A stretch of 64,000 nucleotides of DNA, taken from Embleya sp051903075. GTDB lineage: Bacteria; Actinomycetota; Actinomycetes; Streptomycetales; Streptomycetaceae. The stretch lies in the NCBI RefSeq assembly GCF_051903075.1, contig NZ_CP182422.1, forward strand, positions 3,162,001 through 3,226,000, given 5' to 3'. Below the pieces are notes generated by a model. The model had not been told where the DNA came from, searched no databases, and worked only from the letters and a program-made list of their open reading frames with translations. How positions within the stretch are numbered: position 1 is the first letter of the stretch; every line of letters starts with the position of its first letter. Below, piece by piece: positions 33,477 through 42,628 of the stretch. The translations under genes were made by a program, and so were the position numbers.

Positions 33477-34424
33477 ATGGATACCGCCACACCGGAACTG
33501 ACCTATGGCGACATCAGGAACGCCGCCGAGCGCATCGTGGGGCTGACCCAGCCGGTCACCCTGATGCCCATCCACCCCTCGCCGCACGTGTGGCTGGCGC
33601 TGGAGTACATCCAGCACACCGGATCGTTCAAGGCGCGCGGCGCGGCGAACTTCACCACCGCGCACATCGAGGCGGGCACCATGCCCGAGGCCGGCGTGGT
33701 GATCGCCTCCGGCGGCAACGCGGGGCTGGCCTGCGCGTGGGCGGCGCGCAGCGCGGGGGTGCGCGCGACGGTGTTCCTGCCGGAGACGGCGCCGCGGATC
33801 AAGGTGGAGCGGCTGCGCTCGTACGGGGCCGACGTGCTGCTCGTGGGCCGGGAGTACGCGGACGCCCTGGAGGCGTCCACGCGGTTCGCCGAGGAGACGG
33901 GCGCGCTGTTGTCGCACGCGTACGACAATCCGCTGATCGCGGCAGGCGCCGGCACGCTGGTCCCGGAACTCGTCGCGGGGGTGCCGGGCAAGCTGGACAC
34001 GATCGTCGTCGCGGTGGGCGGCGGCGGCCTGTTCGCGGGCGTGGCCACCGCCGCCGAGGAACACGGGATCCGCACGGTGGCGGTCGAGCCGGAGAACTGC
34101 CGCGCCCTGAACGCGGCCTTGGAGGCGGGCGAGGTGGTCGACGTCCCGGTCGACTCGGTGGCCGCCGACTCCCTGGGCGCCCGCCGCGTCTCGACCACGG
34201 CCCTGGCCACCGCCCGCCGCACCGGCGCCTTCTCGGTCCTGGTCTCCGACAAGGCCATCATCGAATCCCGCCAAGCCCTGTGGGACAACTTCCGCATCGT
34301 CGTGGAACACGCCGCCGCCACGGCATTGGCCGCCCTGTCCACAGGCGCGTACACCCCGGCCCAAGGCGAAAAGGTCGCCGTAATACTGTGCGGCGCCAAC
34401 ACCGACCCGGGCGATCTGGTCTGA
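33477..34424 (+). CDS. Threonine/serine dehydratase-type PLP enzyme
   Basis: 315 aa, fold-type II PLP enzyme. The Schiff-base Lys lies in HTGSFKARGA, then ASGGNAGLACAWAARSAG is the substrate/PLP-phosphate Asn loop. VVAVGGGGLFAGVA is the glycine-rich phosphate-binding loop, and LCGANTDPGDL ends the protein. There is no ACT regulatory domain, so it is a catabolic-type dehydratase or serine racemase-like. It converts threonine to 2-oxobutyrate or serine to pyruvate. The ATG at 33477 is chosen over upstream open frame. Codons in the last 70 become A-rich, as in other genes of the window. Confidence 0.88.
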   Translation: MDTATPELTYGDIRNAAERIVGLTQPVTLMPIHPSPHVWLALEYIQHTGSFKARGAANFTTAHIEAGTMPEAGVVIASGGNAGLACAWAARSAGVRATVFLPETAPRIKVERLRSYGADVLLVGREYADALEASTRFAEETGALLSHAYDNPLIAAGAGTLVPELVAGVPGKLDTIVVAVGGGGLFAGVATAAEEHGIRTVAVEPENCRALNAALEAGEVVDVPVDSVAADSLGARRVSTTALATARRTGAFSVLVSDKAIIESRQALWDNFRIVVEHAAATALAALSTGAYTPAQGEKVAVILCGANTDPGDLV

Positions 34425-34533
34425 GCGACCTGCCGGGCGGAGCGGGGCGGGTCACTCGCCGCCGGAGGCGACGAGCAATCGCTCAGAGGGAATGATCCGC
34501 CCGCGTTCGAATCCCCCTCAGTAGGATCTGCAC

Positions 34534-34863
34534 ATGGTTGACTACCTGGTCGTGTCGACGGCGGCGGAATCGCACGAAGCGGCGATGCGACTGGCTCGCT
34601 CGGCTGTCGCTGCGAAGCTCGCCGCGAGCGCCCACGTGACCGGCCCGGTGTCGTCCGTCTTCTGGCACGAGGGGCGACTCGGCGAGGGCGAGGAGTGGCA
34701 GACGTCCTTCAAGACCACGGCAGCCCGCTATACCGAACTCGAAACTCACATCCTGGAACGCCATCCGTGGACGAATCCGGAGGTCTCGGCCGTGCCGTTG
34801 GTCTCCGGGTCGGCACCATACCTGGAGTGGATCGGCCGTACCGTCGCCTCCGATCGGGCCTAG
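34534..34863 (+). CDS. cutA: CutA-like divalent-cation tolerance protein
   Basis: 109 aa, complete for the family. VVSTAAESHEAAMRLARSAV, KLAASAHVTGPVSSVFWHEG, EWQTSFKTTAARYTELETHI and ERHPWTNPEVSAVPLVSGS are the four CutA blocks, ending YLEWIGRTV. CutA forms stable trimers and has been linked with copper tolerance and signalling. The Cys of the usual KLAACVN block is replaced by Ser. The stop overlaps that of the convergent regulator by 4 nt. Confidence 0.88.
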   Translation: MVDYLVVSTAAESHEAAMRLARSAVAAKLAASAHVTGPVSSVFWHEGRLGEGEEWQTSFKTTAARYTELETHILERHPWTNPEVSAVPLVSGSAPYLEWIGRTVASDRA

Positions 34864-36233
34864 GACCTGGCCGACAGCCGCTCGAACACGGCCGCTACCG
34901 GCGGCAGTGTGCGGTGTGGAGCCAACTTCTCGAGGACGGTGACGGCTCGTCGTCGGGGGCGGACCGATCCGACTCCCGTCGACAGATCGAGCGAATGGGC
35001 GATCGTCACGGCAGCCTGCTCGACCTCGCCCGCGCCGGCGTAGGCATCGGCAAGCCACGTCAGGTAGAGCGCCTTGTCGCGGGCATGGCTGTCGTCGAAT
35101 CTCCGCAGTACGTCTTCGAGCACCGGAACGGCGCGTAGCGGCCTGCGAAGTTCGGCCCAGCAACGCCCGGTCATGATCCGAATTTCGTCACGGTCGACCC
35201 AGGCCGACCAATCCGGCTGGGGTTGGTCGTCCGCGCGGTCCAACGCTGCCTCCGCCATCGCGAGCGAGCGCTCCGCCTCGGCCGTCCGGCCATTGGCGGC
35301 ACATGCCCATGCGAGTCGTTCCAGCAACAACGCCTGCACACTCCGGGGCGCTTGACGTCCTGCGGTTTCGCAAGCGGCAGCGGCCAACTCCACGCCGGAA
35401 CGATCATCGCTCACACGCTGGTAGGCGCTGTAGGCGAGCGCGTTCGCGGCAAGAGACCTGTCTCCGGCCTCACGCGCCGCAGTCAGACTCGTCTCGTAGA
35501 GCTTGGCGGCTTCGTCGTGCCGTCCGGCATCGAACGCGGCCCAGCCCGCCTGCTGTGCTTGCTCGGCGACGAGCGCCACCAATGCCCGCCCGGTGGCTTC
35601 GTCATAGCCGGTCGTCCGGATGATGACTCTGGTGAGGTCGAGTTCCGCCTTGTACAAGTCGTATGTCTCGCCCCCACCCAGAAAGTTGTCGAGTCGACGC
35701 AACCGCGCCGTGCGCGCGGAAAGTTGACGTACGGTGCTCAGCCCGATGCGATGACCGATCGCCGACGATGGAGCCGGGTCGGCTGCGGTTGCGAGACCCA
35801 TCGTTGCCATGGATGCCTGCACGAACTCTCGACGCAGCACGCGATCGTCTCCGTCCTGGCCCCAGGGGCGGTTCACTCGTAAAGGTGACGTCACCTCGAC
35901 CGTAAGGCCGGGGACACGCGCGGAACCGCCGGACTCGTCATCGAGGTTCCAGCCGAGAGACGAGAAGTTCTGCCCGGTCGTGCGTTCCAGGATTCGGCGG
36001 TAGGCCGGTCCCGGCATGCGAATGGTGCCATCTTCAAGATGGGCCACATAACGCCAGTTGCATGCACAGTTGAGACCCAACTCCCGTGCCGCCTCGGCCA
36101 TCGACGCGGCGAACTCCTCGCGCGTTTGGTGGCGTACCTCTACGCGTAGTCGACGCAGGACGGCATTCGGTTTCCTGTCCTCGGTGGCAGCCAACGAGAC
36201 TCCGAAGCTTGCGGGGAGGCAATGGTCACCCAC
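34860..36233 (-). CDS. HTH/TPR regulator paired with an anti-sigma-like ATPase
   Basis: 457 aa if the GTG at 36233 is used; an ATG at 36272 is possible. The N-terminus NAVLRRLRVEVRHQTREEFA and CNWRYVAHLEDGTIRMPGPA look like an XRE-like DNA-binding domain. The remainder is helical repeats of TPR type (AGWAAFDAGRHDEAAKLYET, LANALAYSAYQR, LAWACAANGRTAEAERSLAM, ADAYAGAGEVEQAAVTIA). Streptomycetes have many such regulators, often beside small ATP-binding proteins like the one divergent here. The unit's target is unknown. Confidence 0.72.
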   Translation of the reverse strand: MGDHCLPASFGVSLAATEDRKPNAVLRRLRVEVRHQTREEFAASMAEAARELGLNCACNWRYVAHLEDGTIRMPGPAYRRILERTTGQNFSSLGWNLDDESGGSARVPGLTVEVTSPLRVNRPWGQDGDDRVLRREFVQASMATMGLATAADPAPSSAIGHRIGLSTVRQLSARTARLRRLDNFLGGGETYDLYKAELDLTRVIIRTTGYDEATGRALVALVAEQAQQAGWAAFDAGRHDEAAKLYETSLTAAREAGDRSLAANALAYSAYQRVSDDRSGVELAAAACETAGRQAPRSVQALLLERLAWACAANGRTAEAERSLAMAEAALDRADDQPQPDWSAWVDRDEIRIMTGRCWAELRRPLRAVPVLEDVLRRFDDSHARDKALYLTWLADAYAGAGEVEQAAVTIAHSLDLSTGVGSVRPRRRAVTVLEKLAPHRTLPPVAAVFERLSARS

Positions 36234-36315
36234 GGTAGCGCTCGGTGCGCGATAAGGGTGAGCCGATGTCATATTCGCGGATGGTGGAACGGCATACCGA
36301 TGGCATGCAACAGTC

Positions 36316-37005
36316 ATGGAGCTCGCCGGCTGCTCCTCTGATGCTGATGGCATGGGCACAACACGAAGGGGCCGACCCGGCGTACGGCACGTGGTCAGGC
36401 GGGTTCCATCAAAGAACGACGAGCGGGATGCCGCTCCCGAGCAGGCGTGGTCGGAGGCTGACGGGCTGCTCAGTCCTGGGGAGCGGTGGCTGGGGGCGAC
36501 ACTTCGGGGGCCGGGGTGGGTGCCGGTGTGGGTGCGGCAGCGGGCCTGGGAGGCGCATCCGGAGGCGGTGCGGCAGGTGCGGGCGTTGACGTGGGCGGCT
36601 CTGGCGGATTGGAATCTGTTGGAGTTGACCGACGATGCGATGTTGTGCGCTTCGGAGTTGGCGACCAACGCGATCGTGCACGCGGGGATGCCGGATCAGC
36701 AGGTGGGGTGGATGCGGCGGTCGTTCACGGTGCGGTTGTCGTTTTGGCCGAAGCGGGCGGTGGCGATCGAGGTTCGGGACGACGATCCTCGGCCGCCGGT
36801 GGTGCCGGGGCGGTGGGTGATGGAGCCCTCGGCGGCGGCGCCGGAGCGGATCGTCGGGTCGTTGCGGGGTTTGCGGATGGTGGAGGCGGTCGCGGATCTG
36901 GTCTCGTGGAGCCCGGTCGGGACCGGCGGCAAGACGGTGTGGTGCCGCTTCGACCTCGAACCACGGGGACTGGCACGGCCGTTCACGATGACCGGCAACC
37001 GCTGA
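36316..37005 (+). CDS. ATP-binding regulator (HATPase_c_2, RsbW/anti-sigma-like)
   Basis: 229 aa from the ATG chosen, though the true start may be 30-60 codons further in, because the first part has poor coding bias. The Bergerat ATP-binding boxes are clear: the N box ELATNAIVHAG, the G1 box IEVRDDDPRPP and the G2 box GLRMVEAVADLVSWSPV. Such stand-alone kinase-like proteins in streptomycetes act as anti-sigma or signalling partners of HTH regulators. It is divergent from the HTH/TPR gene. Immediately downstream begins the giant inverted repeat. Confidence 0.78.
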   Translation: MELAGCSSDADGMGTTRRGRPGVRHVVRRVPSKNDERDAAPEQAWSEADGLLSPGERWLGATLRGPGWVPVWVRQRAWEAHPEAVRQVRALTWAALADWNLLELTDDAMLCASELATNAIVHAGMPDQQVGWMRRSFTVRLSFWPKRAVAIEVRDDDPRPPVVPGRWVMEPSAAAPERIVGSLRGLRMVEAVADLVSWSPVGTGGKTVWCRFDLEPRGLARPFTMTGNR

Positions 37006-37152
37006 CGGTTCAGGAGAGGTCGGGGAGACGCCCGGGGTGGGTGACACGACGAGCGACCCGGGTAGCGACGCCTCGCCGGAATCCACGCCGGGCGTTGCCA
37101 GGGAAGCCGCCAGGACATCCCACCTATCGAGCGGCGAGTGGGCTGAGCTCTC

Positions 37153-37528
37153 CGGCGAATTTGTGGGTGCGGGTTGCGTTGGGGTGGGTCGGGGTCGGCG
37201 GGTGGGGTTTCGAGACGCGGGTTCTTGATGAGGCATGGGCGTTGCTCGGCGAAATCCGACCGACAGCGGTGGGCTGGGGGCGGCTGGGTTGAATTCGCCG
37301 GGGGCCTTCCGGAACGGGCCGGGTGCTTCCGGTGAAAGTTGCGCCTTTGGTCGCGTGGGCCGGTCCGGGGCGGGCCAGAGTCGCCGGGTTGGTCGCCGCC
37401 AGCGTGCGGGGCTCCGAGACTCGAAGCTCCGGACGAGACGGGTGTGTCGCTCGGCGAAAACCGGCCGGCAGCGGGGAGCGGGCGAGGGGTCGGATCGAGT
37501 CCTCCGAGGAGCCTTCCCGAATGGGGCG
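37153..37528 (+). repeat. Left arm of a 376-bp perfect inverted repeat
   Basis: Positions 37153-37528 are the reverse complement of 37920-38295; pairing coordinates sum to 75448 throughout, so there are no indels. Every stretch I compared matched base for base. The arm has a purine/G-rich top strand, a G4-like tract (37181-37207) and a degenerate 205-bp internal repeat (CTCGGCGAAA at 37245 and 37450). Third-position GC of its open frames is low, against protein coding. The immediate flanks differ. Confidence 0.9.
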
Positions 37529-37919
37529 GGTGATCTCGCGTGCGGTGAGTGTGTGGGTGACGGACGACTCACGGAACCGGATCCCGTGGGGCGCCGCAAA
37601 CTTTGTGCGGGAGAAAACCGCAGGTCAGCGTCAATGGGAGAGGTTTCGGGCGTCTCGGGATCCGGTTTCGGTTTCCAGCAGGCGTTTCGGTCTCCTCGAT
37701 GGCCTTTGCGAGGTCGCAGCACGCGAAGTCGACTCTGACTCTGCAGTTTCGGTCTCTACAGCGGTCCTCGGGGGTCTGAGCGCACGAAACCGGCACTCGA
37801 TCCCCGAATTTCCGCCCCGGCTGCGCAAAACTGCAGGTCACCGAAGCTCGAAAGGCCACAACCACCCACCGCAATCCGGTTTCGAACCCCAGCTTCTCTC
37901 CAAACGCCCCGAACCGCCG
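37529..37919. other. 391-bp spacer between the inverted arms
   Basis: Lower GC than the chromosome average, with repeated short words (ACCGCAGGTCA-like and ACTGCAGGTCA-like, GGTTTCG, TTTCGGTCTC). No Shine-Dalgarno-led ORF, helix-turn-helix or transposase motif is visible. Long open frames cross it only because the region is poor in stops. Confidence 0.6.
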
Positions 37920-38295
37920 CGCCCCATTCGGGAAGGCTCCTCGGAGGACTCGATCCGACCCCTCGCCCGCTCCCCGCTGCCGGCCGGTTTTCGCCGAGCG
38001 ACACACCCGTCTCGTCCGGAGCTTCGAGTCTCGGAGCCCCGCACGCTGGCGGCGACCAACCCGGCGACTCTGGCCCGCCCCGGACCGGCCCACGCGACCA
38101 AAGGCGCAACTTTCACCGGAAGCACCCGGCCCGTTCCGGAAGGCCCCCGGCGAATTCAACCCAGCCGCCCCCAGCCCACCGCTGTCGGTCGGATTTCGCC
38201 GAGCAACGCCCATGCCTCATCAAGAACCCGCGTCTCGAAACCCCACCCGCCGACCCCGACCCACCCCAACGCAACCCGCACCCACAAATTCGCCG
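37920..38295 (-). repeat. Right arm of a 376-bp perfect inverted repeat
   Basis: Mirror of 37153-37528. Its C-rich strand is on top, with the complement of the G4-like tract at 38241-38267. The arm ends 92 nt from the convergent end of the oxidoreductase gene. Either strand of 37153-38295, if transcribed through, would fold into a 376-bp stem. Confidence 0.9.
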
Positions 38296-38386
38296 CCGAA
38301 CTAACGCCGACCCCGGCTCGTGACGCACCCTGACTGCAACGTCAAGCCGCACCCCGTACGCCCCGCCCGCACTGCACCGCGCCGCA

Positions 38387-41233
38387 TCAAGCTTCGCGCG
38401 CCCCGTCGCCCGCCCGTAGGGCCTCCGCCAAGAGTTCGGCCATGTGGCGTGGGTGGCGGTCGCTTACGTGGGTGATCTGGGTGGCGCAGCTGAAGCCGTC
38501 GGCCAGTGTGAGGGCTTCCGGGGCCGCCGCCGACAGCGCCGGCATCAGGCGGTCGGCTGCCACCGCTCTCGACAGGTCGGCGTGGGCCGCCTCGTAGCCG
38601 AAGTTGCCGGCCAGGCCGCAGCAGCCGCCCGCCAGGTCGCCGGTCAGGCCGGTTCGGGTGCGGAGGCGGCGGTCGGCGGCGTCGCCCAATACCGCGTGCT
38701 GGTGGCAGTGGAGTTGGCCCGTCACCTCGCGGTTCACCGCCGGCGGTGACCAGTTCGGGGCGTACTCCTCCAGCGCCTGGGCGAAGGTCCGCACCGACTC
38801 GGCCAACCCCGCAGCGGCCTCCGCACCGAGCAGTTCCGGGACATCCGTCCGCAACGCCGCCGCGCAGGACGGTTCCAGGCCGACGATCGGCAGCCCGGCG
38901 TCCAGAGCCGGCCGCAGCGTGCGCATCGTGCGGGCCATCACCCGCCTCGCCACGCCCAGTTGCCCGGTCGACACCCACGTCAGCCCGCAGCACACCGACC
39001 CCGGCGGCACCACCACCTCCAGACCGGCCGCCTCCAGCACCTCGACCGCCGCGCGCCCCACCGAAGGCCGGAAGCGGTTGGTGAACGTGTCCGGCCACAA
39101 CACCACCCGAGGCCGCGAACTCCCCACCACCCGGGGCCGATCGCGCCACCACCGGGTGAACGGCACGGCGGCGAACGGCGGAATCTCCCGACTCCGATCC
39201 AACCCGGCCGCCCCCAACGCCACCCGCCGCACCGCCGGCACCCCCGTCACCGCGTTCACCGCGCCCGCGAGCCCCGGCACCGCCCCCACCGCCCGCGCCC
39301 ACAGCGGCAGGTTGCCCAGCGCGTAGTGTGCCGCCGGCCGCACCCGGCCCCGGTAGTGGTGGTGCAGGAACTCGGCCTTGTACGTGGCCATGTCCACATC
39401 CACCGGACAGTCGCTGCGGCAGCCCTTGCAGGACAGGCACAGGTCGAGCGCGTCGCGCACCTCGGTGGACCGCCAGCCGTCGGTGATCACCTCGCCGATC
39501 AACATCTCGTGCAACAACCGGGCCCGGCCGCGCGTCGAGTGCGCCTCCTCGCCGGTGACCCGGAACGACGGACACATCACCCCGCCCGACGCGTTCTCCG
39601 CCGACTCGCGGCACTTGCCCACACCCACGCAGCGCCGCACCGCCGCCGCGAAGTCGCCGCCGTCGGCCGGATAGCCGAACTCCACCGACACCGGAGTACG
39701 CATCCCGGTGAACCGCAGATCGCCGTCCACAGGGTGTGGACGAACCAGGACGCCCGGATTCAACAGCCCCGCCGGATCCCAGATCGCCTTGAACCGGCCG
39801 AACAGTTCGACGATCTCCGGCCCGTACATCCGGGGCAGGAACTCGGCCCGAGCCTGCCCGTCCCCGTGCTCCCCGGACAACGAACCTCCGTGCGCGACCA
39901 CCAGATCGGCCAGGTCGCCGGCGAAGGCCCGATACGCCGCGACCCCGCGCGTGGTGAGCAGGTCGAAGTCGATCCGGATGTGTACACAACCCTCACCGAA
40001 GTGCCCGTACGGCAATCCGCGCAGCCCATGCCGCCGCATCAGCTCGGCCAACTCCCGCAGATACGCGCCCAGTCGCACCGGCGGCACCGCCGTGTCCTCC
40101 CAGCCCGGCCACGCCTCGGAGCCGTCGGCCATCCGCGTCGCGGTGCCCGACGCCTCCTCCCGGATCCGCCACAGCGCCCGCTGCCCGGCCGGATCGGTGA
40201 CCACGAGCGACGGTCCGCCGCCGGCCAACTCGCGCGCCTTCCCGGCCGCCTCGGCGACCGTGTCCCCGCCCACCTCGACGAACAACCACGCCGCGCCCGG
40301 CGGCAGTGCCACCCCGCGCGCGGAGGACGCCAGGGCGACCAGACCCGCGCTCAGGCTCTCCACGGTCAGCGGCCCGTACCGCAGCAGCGTCGGCGCCGCG
40401 TCGGCCGCCGCGAAGTCGTCGGCATACCCGAGCACGGCCAACACGCGCGCCTTCGGCGCCTCGACCAGGCGCACGCCCGCCCCGAGCACGACCGCGCAGG
40501 TCCCCTCCGTACCGACCAGCGCCCGCGCCAGGTCGCGCCCGTGCTCCGGCAGCAGCCGATCCAGCGGGTAGCCGGAGACCCGGCGCGGCAGCACCGAGAA
40601 GCCCCGGCGGATCAGCGCCAGGTTGGCGTCGGCCAGCGCGATCGCAGCGGCATGGATCTCGCCCGCCCGCCCCGTCGCAGGCACCGGCTCACCCCGCCCG
40701 ACCCGCATCCGGGTGCCGTCCACCGTCGCGATGTCCAGCCACTCGACGTTGGCGCTCGTCCGGCCCCACGCGACCGAGTGCGACCCGCACGCGTCGTTGC
40801 CGATCATGCCGCCGAGGGTGCAGCGGCTGTGCGTGGAGGGGTCCGGGCCGAAGGTCAGCCCGTATCGGCCCGCCGCCCGGCGCAGGTCGTCCAGCACCAC
40901 GCCGGGCTCGACGTGCGCGATCCGCGTCGTCGGGTCGACCATGTGGATCCGGTTCAGGTGCCGCGCGAGGTCGAGCACCACCCCATTGCCCGTGGCCTGG
41001 CCGGCGATACTGGTGCCGCCGCCGCGTACCGTCACCGGCGCCCCGAGTTCGTGGCACACCGCCAGCGCGGCAACCACGTCGTCCGCGTCCAGCGGGGCGA
41101 CCACGCCCGGCGGCACGTGGCGGTGGTTGGAGGCGTCCATCGAGTACAGCCCCCGGGCCTGCGGATCGAACCGGACCTCCCCGCGCACCCGCGCCCGCAA
41201 CGCCTCTTCGAGATCCCCGAGCTGTGTCGTCAC
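38387..41233 (-). CDS. FAD-linked oxidase/Fe-S protein (YdiJ/D-lactate dehydrogenase-like)
   Basis: 948 aa, a fusion of three parts. The first is a PCMH-type FAD domain (VTVRGGGTSIAGQATGNGVV and HSRCTLGGMIGNDACGSHS). Next is an FAD-oxidase C-terminal domain with LPYGHFGEGCVHIRID and SLSGEHGDGQARAEFLPRM. The last is a ferredoxin-like/CCG part with CVGVGKCRES, CLSCKGCRSDCPVD and GSVCCGLTW, GGCCGLAGNFGYE. Such proteins oxidise D-2-hydroxyacids (D-lactate, D-2-hydroxyglutarate) and pass electrons to quinone through Fe-S clusters. The GTG start follows GAGGATGG. It is divergent from serC. Confidence 0.92.
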   Translation of the reverse strand: MTTQLGDLEEALRARVRGEVRFDPQARGLYSMDASNHRHVPPGVVAPLDADDVVAALAVCHELGAPVTVRGGGTSIAGQATGNGVVLDLARHLNRIHMVDPTTRIAHVEPGVVLDDLRRAAGRYGLTFGPDPSTHSRCTLGGMIGNDACGSHSVAWGRTSANVEWLDIATVDGTRMRVGRGEPVPATGRAGEIHAAAIALADANLALIRRGFSVLPRRVSGYPLDRLLPEHGRDLARALVGTEGTCAVVLGAGVRLVEAPKARVLAVLGYADDFAAADAAPTLLRYGPLTVESLSAGLVALASSARGVALPPGAAWLFVEVGGDTVAEAAGKARELAGGGPSLVVTDPAGQRALWRIREEASGTATRMADGSEAWPGWEDTAVPPVRLGAYLRELAELMRRHGLRGLPYGHFGEGCVHIRIDFDLLTTRGVAAYRAFAGDLADLVVAHGGSLSGEHGDGQARAEFLPRMYGPEIVELFGRFKAIWDPAGLLNPGVLVRPHPVDGDLRFTGMRTPVSVEFGYPADGGDFAAAVRRCVGVGKCRESAENASGGVMCPSFRVTGEEAHSTRGRARLLHEMLIGEVITDGWRSTEVRDALDLCLSCKGCRSDCPVDVDMATYKAEFLHHHYRGRVRPAAHYALGNLPLWARAVGAVPGLAGAVNAVTGVPAVRRVALGAAGLDRSREIPPFAAVPFTRWWRDRPRVVGSSRPRVVLWPDTFTNRFRPSVGRAAVEVLEAAGLEVVVPPGSVCCGLTWVSTGQLGVARRVMARTMRTLRPALDAGLPIVGLEPSCAAALRTDVPELLGAEAAAGLAESVRTFAQALEEYAPNWSPPAVNREVTGQLHCHQHAVLGDAADRRLRTRTGLTGDLAGGCCGLAGNFGYEAAHADLSRAVAADRLMPALSAAAPEALTLADGFSCATQITHVSDRHPRHMAELLAEALRAGDGAREA

Positions 41234-41408
41234 CCCGCCATCCTCACCCGAACCGGCCCCGGCCAGGGCGCGCGACCCCCGCCGAAAAGGCGCGCCACAC
41301 CCCGCACCGTCCACCCGTCGAGACCGCCCCCGGCCGAATGTCGGCCACATTCGTCTCATTGTGCGGAATACAGATCACCCACGAAACGGACACGACTACG
41401 CTCTTGGC

Positions 41409-42527
41409 GTGGCCGAGATCCAGATTCCCGCAGCGCTCATGCCCGCCGACGGCCGGTTCGGTTCGGGCCCGTCCAAGGTACGTCCGGAGGCGCTCGCCGC
41501 CCTCGCGGCGACCGGTACCTCCCTCCTGGGCACCTCCCACCGGCAGGCGCCGGTGAAGAACCTGGTCCGCCGGGTCCGCGAAGGTGTCGGCAGCCTGTTC
41601 TCCCTCCCCGAGGGCTACGAGGTGATCCTGGGCAACGGCGGTGCCACCGCCTTCTGGGACATCGCCGCGTTCGGCCTCGTCGACCGCAAGTCGCAGCACC
41701 TGTCGTTCGGCGAGTTCTCCTCGAAGTTCGCCGGGTCGGTCAAGGCCGCGCCGTGGCTGGACGAGCCCACCGTGATCAAGTCCGAGCCGGGCACCCACCC
41801 GCTGCCGCGAGCCGAGGCGGGCGTCGACGTATACGCCCTGACCCACAACGAGACCTCGACCGGTGTCGCCATGCCGATCGCCCGGCCGGCGGGCGCCGAC
41901 GCGGGTTCGCTGGTCCTGGTCGACGCGACGTCGGCCGCGGGCGGGCTACCGGTGGACGCGGCCGAGACCGACGTGTACTACTTCGCGCCGCAGAAGAACT
42001 TCGCCGCCGACGGCGGTCTGTGGCTGGCCGCGTTCTCGCCGGCCGCGCTGGAGCGGGCCGGTCGGATCGCCGGCTCCGACCGCTATATCCCGCCGTTCTT
42101 CGACCTGGCCACCGCGATCGACAACTCGGTCAAGGACCAGACCTACAACACGCCGGCGCTGAGCACCCTGTTCCTGCTCGCCGACCAGCTCGACTGGATC
42201 AACGGGCAGGGCGGCCTGGACTGGGCCGTCGCACGCACCGCCGACTCGTCGGGCCGGCTGTACGCGTGGGCCGAGAAGTCCGCGTATGCGAGCCCGTTCG
42301 TGGCCGACCCCGCGGCCCGCTCGCAGGTCGTCGGCACGATCGACTTCGCCGACTCGGTCGACGCCGCCGCGGTGGCCAAGGTGCTGCGCGCCAACGGCAT
42401 CGTGGACACCGAGCCCTACCGCAAGCTGGGCCGCAACCAGCTGCGCGTGGCGATGTTCCCGGCGGTCGAGCCGGCCGACGTCGAGGCGCTGACCGCGTGC
42501 ATCGACTTCGTGATCGAGCAGCTCTGA
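41409..42527 (+). CDS. serC: Phosphoserine transaminase
   Basis: Converts 3-phosphohydroxypyruvate and glutamate to phosphoserine in serine synthesis. 372 aa. The PLP lysine is Lys196 in FAPQKNFAADGG. RFGSGPSKVRPEAL starts the fold, ILGNGGATAFWD binds cofactor phosphate, and HNETSTGVAMP is the substrate region. This is the actinobacterial class of SerC. The GTG at 41409 begins homology, and a TACGCT (-10-like, 41397-41402) is 6 nt before it, so the mRNA may be leaderless. A strong terminator follows. Confidence 0.94.
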   Translation: MAEIQIPAALMPADGRFGSGPSKVRPEALAALAATGTSLLGTSHRQAPVKNLVRRVREGVGSLFSLPEGYEVILGNGGATAFWDIAAFGLVDRKSQHLSFGEFSSKFAGSVKAAPWLDEPTVIKSEPGTHPLPRAEAGVDVYALTHNETSTGVAMPIARPAGADAGSLVLVDATSAAGGLPVDAAETDVYYFAPQKNFAADGGLWLAAFSPAALERAGRIAGSDRYIPPFFDLATAIDNSVKDQTYNTPALSTLFLLADQLDWINGQGGLDWAVARTADSSGRLYAWAEKSAYASPFVADPAARSQVVGTIDFADSVDAAAVAKVLRANGIVDTEPYRKLGRNQLRVAMFPAVEPADVEALTACIDFVIEQL

Positions 42528-42569
42528 CCCGGACCGGGCGGCTCTGATCCACGCCGACAACGCGTGAAC

Positions 42570-42623
42570 GGACGGCCGCCGCCTCGGACACCCCCATCGG
42601 GAGGTTCGAGGCGGCGGCCGTCC
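42570..42623. terminator. Bidirectional terminator between serC and the propeller gene
   Basis: A perfect 17-bp stem (42570-42586 with 42607-42623) and 20-nt loop between two convergent stops. Confidence 0.85.
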
Positions 42624-42628
42624 GGCGC

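Noticed and set aside
37235..37738. Open reading frames of 168-336 codons inside and across the inverted repeat
   Set aside because: Third codon positions are often T or A, unlike real genes here, no ribosome site precedes them, and identical frames appear on both strands only because the arms are mirrored.
37153..38295. Insertion sequence or composite transposon
   Set aside because: No transposase, no flanking direct repeat and arms far longer than IS terminal repeats. The element was kept as an unexplained inverted repeat instead.
38960..42547. 1195-codon + strand open frame opposite the oxidoreductase
   Set aside because: It is a shadow of the minus-strand gene and of serC; the sequence is Arg/Pro/His-rich with no family motif.
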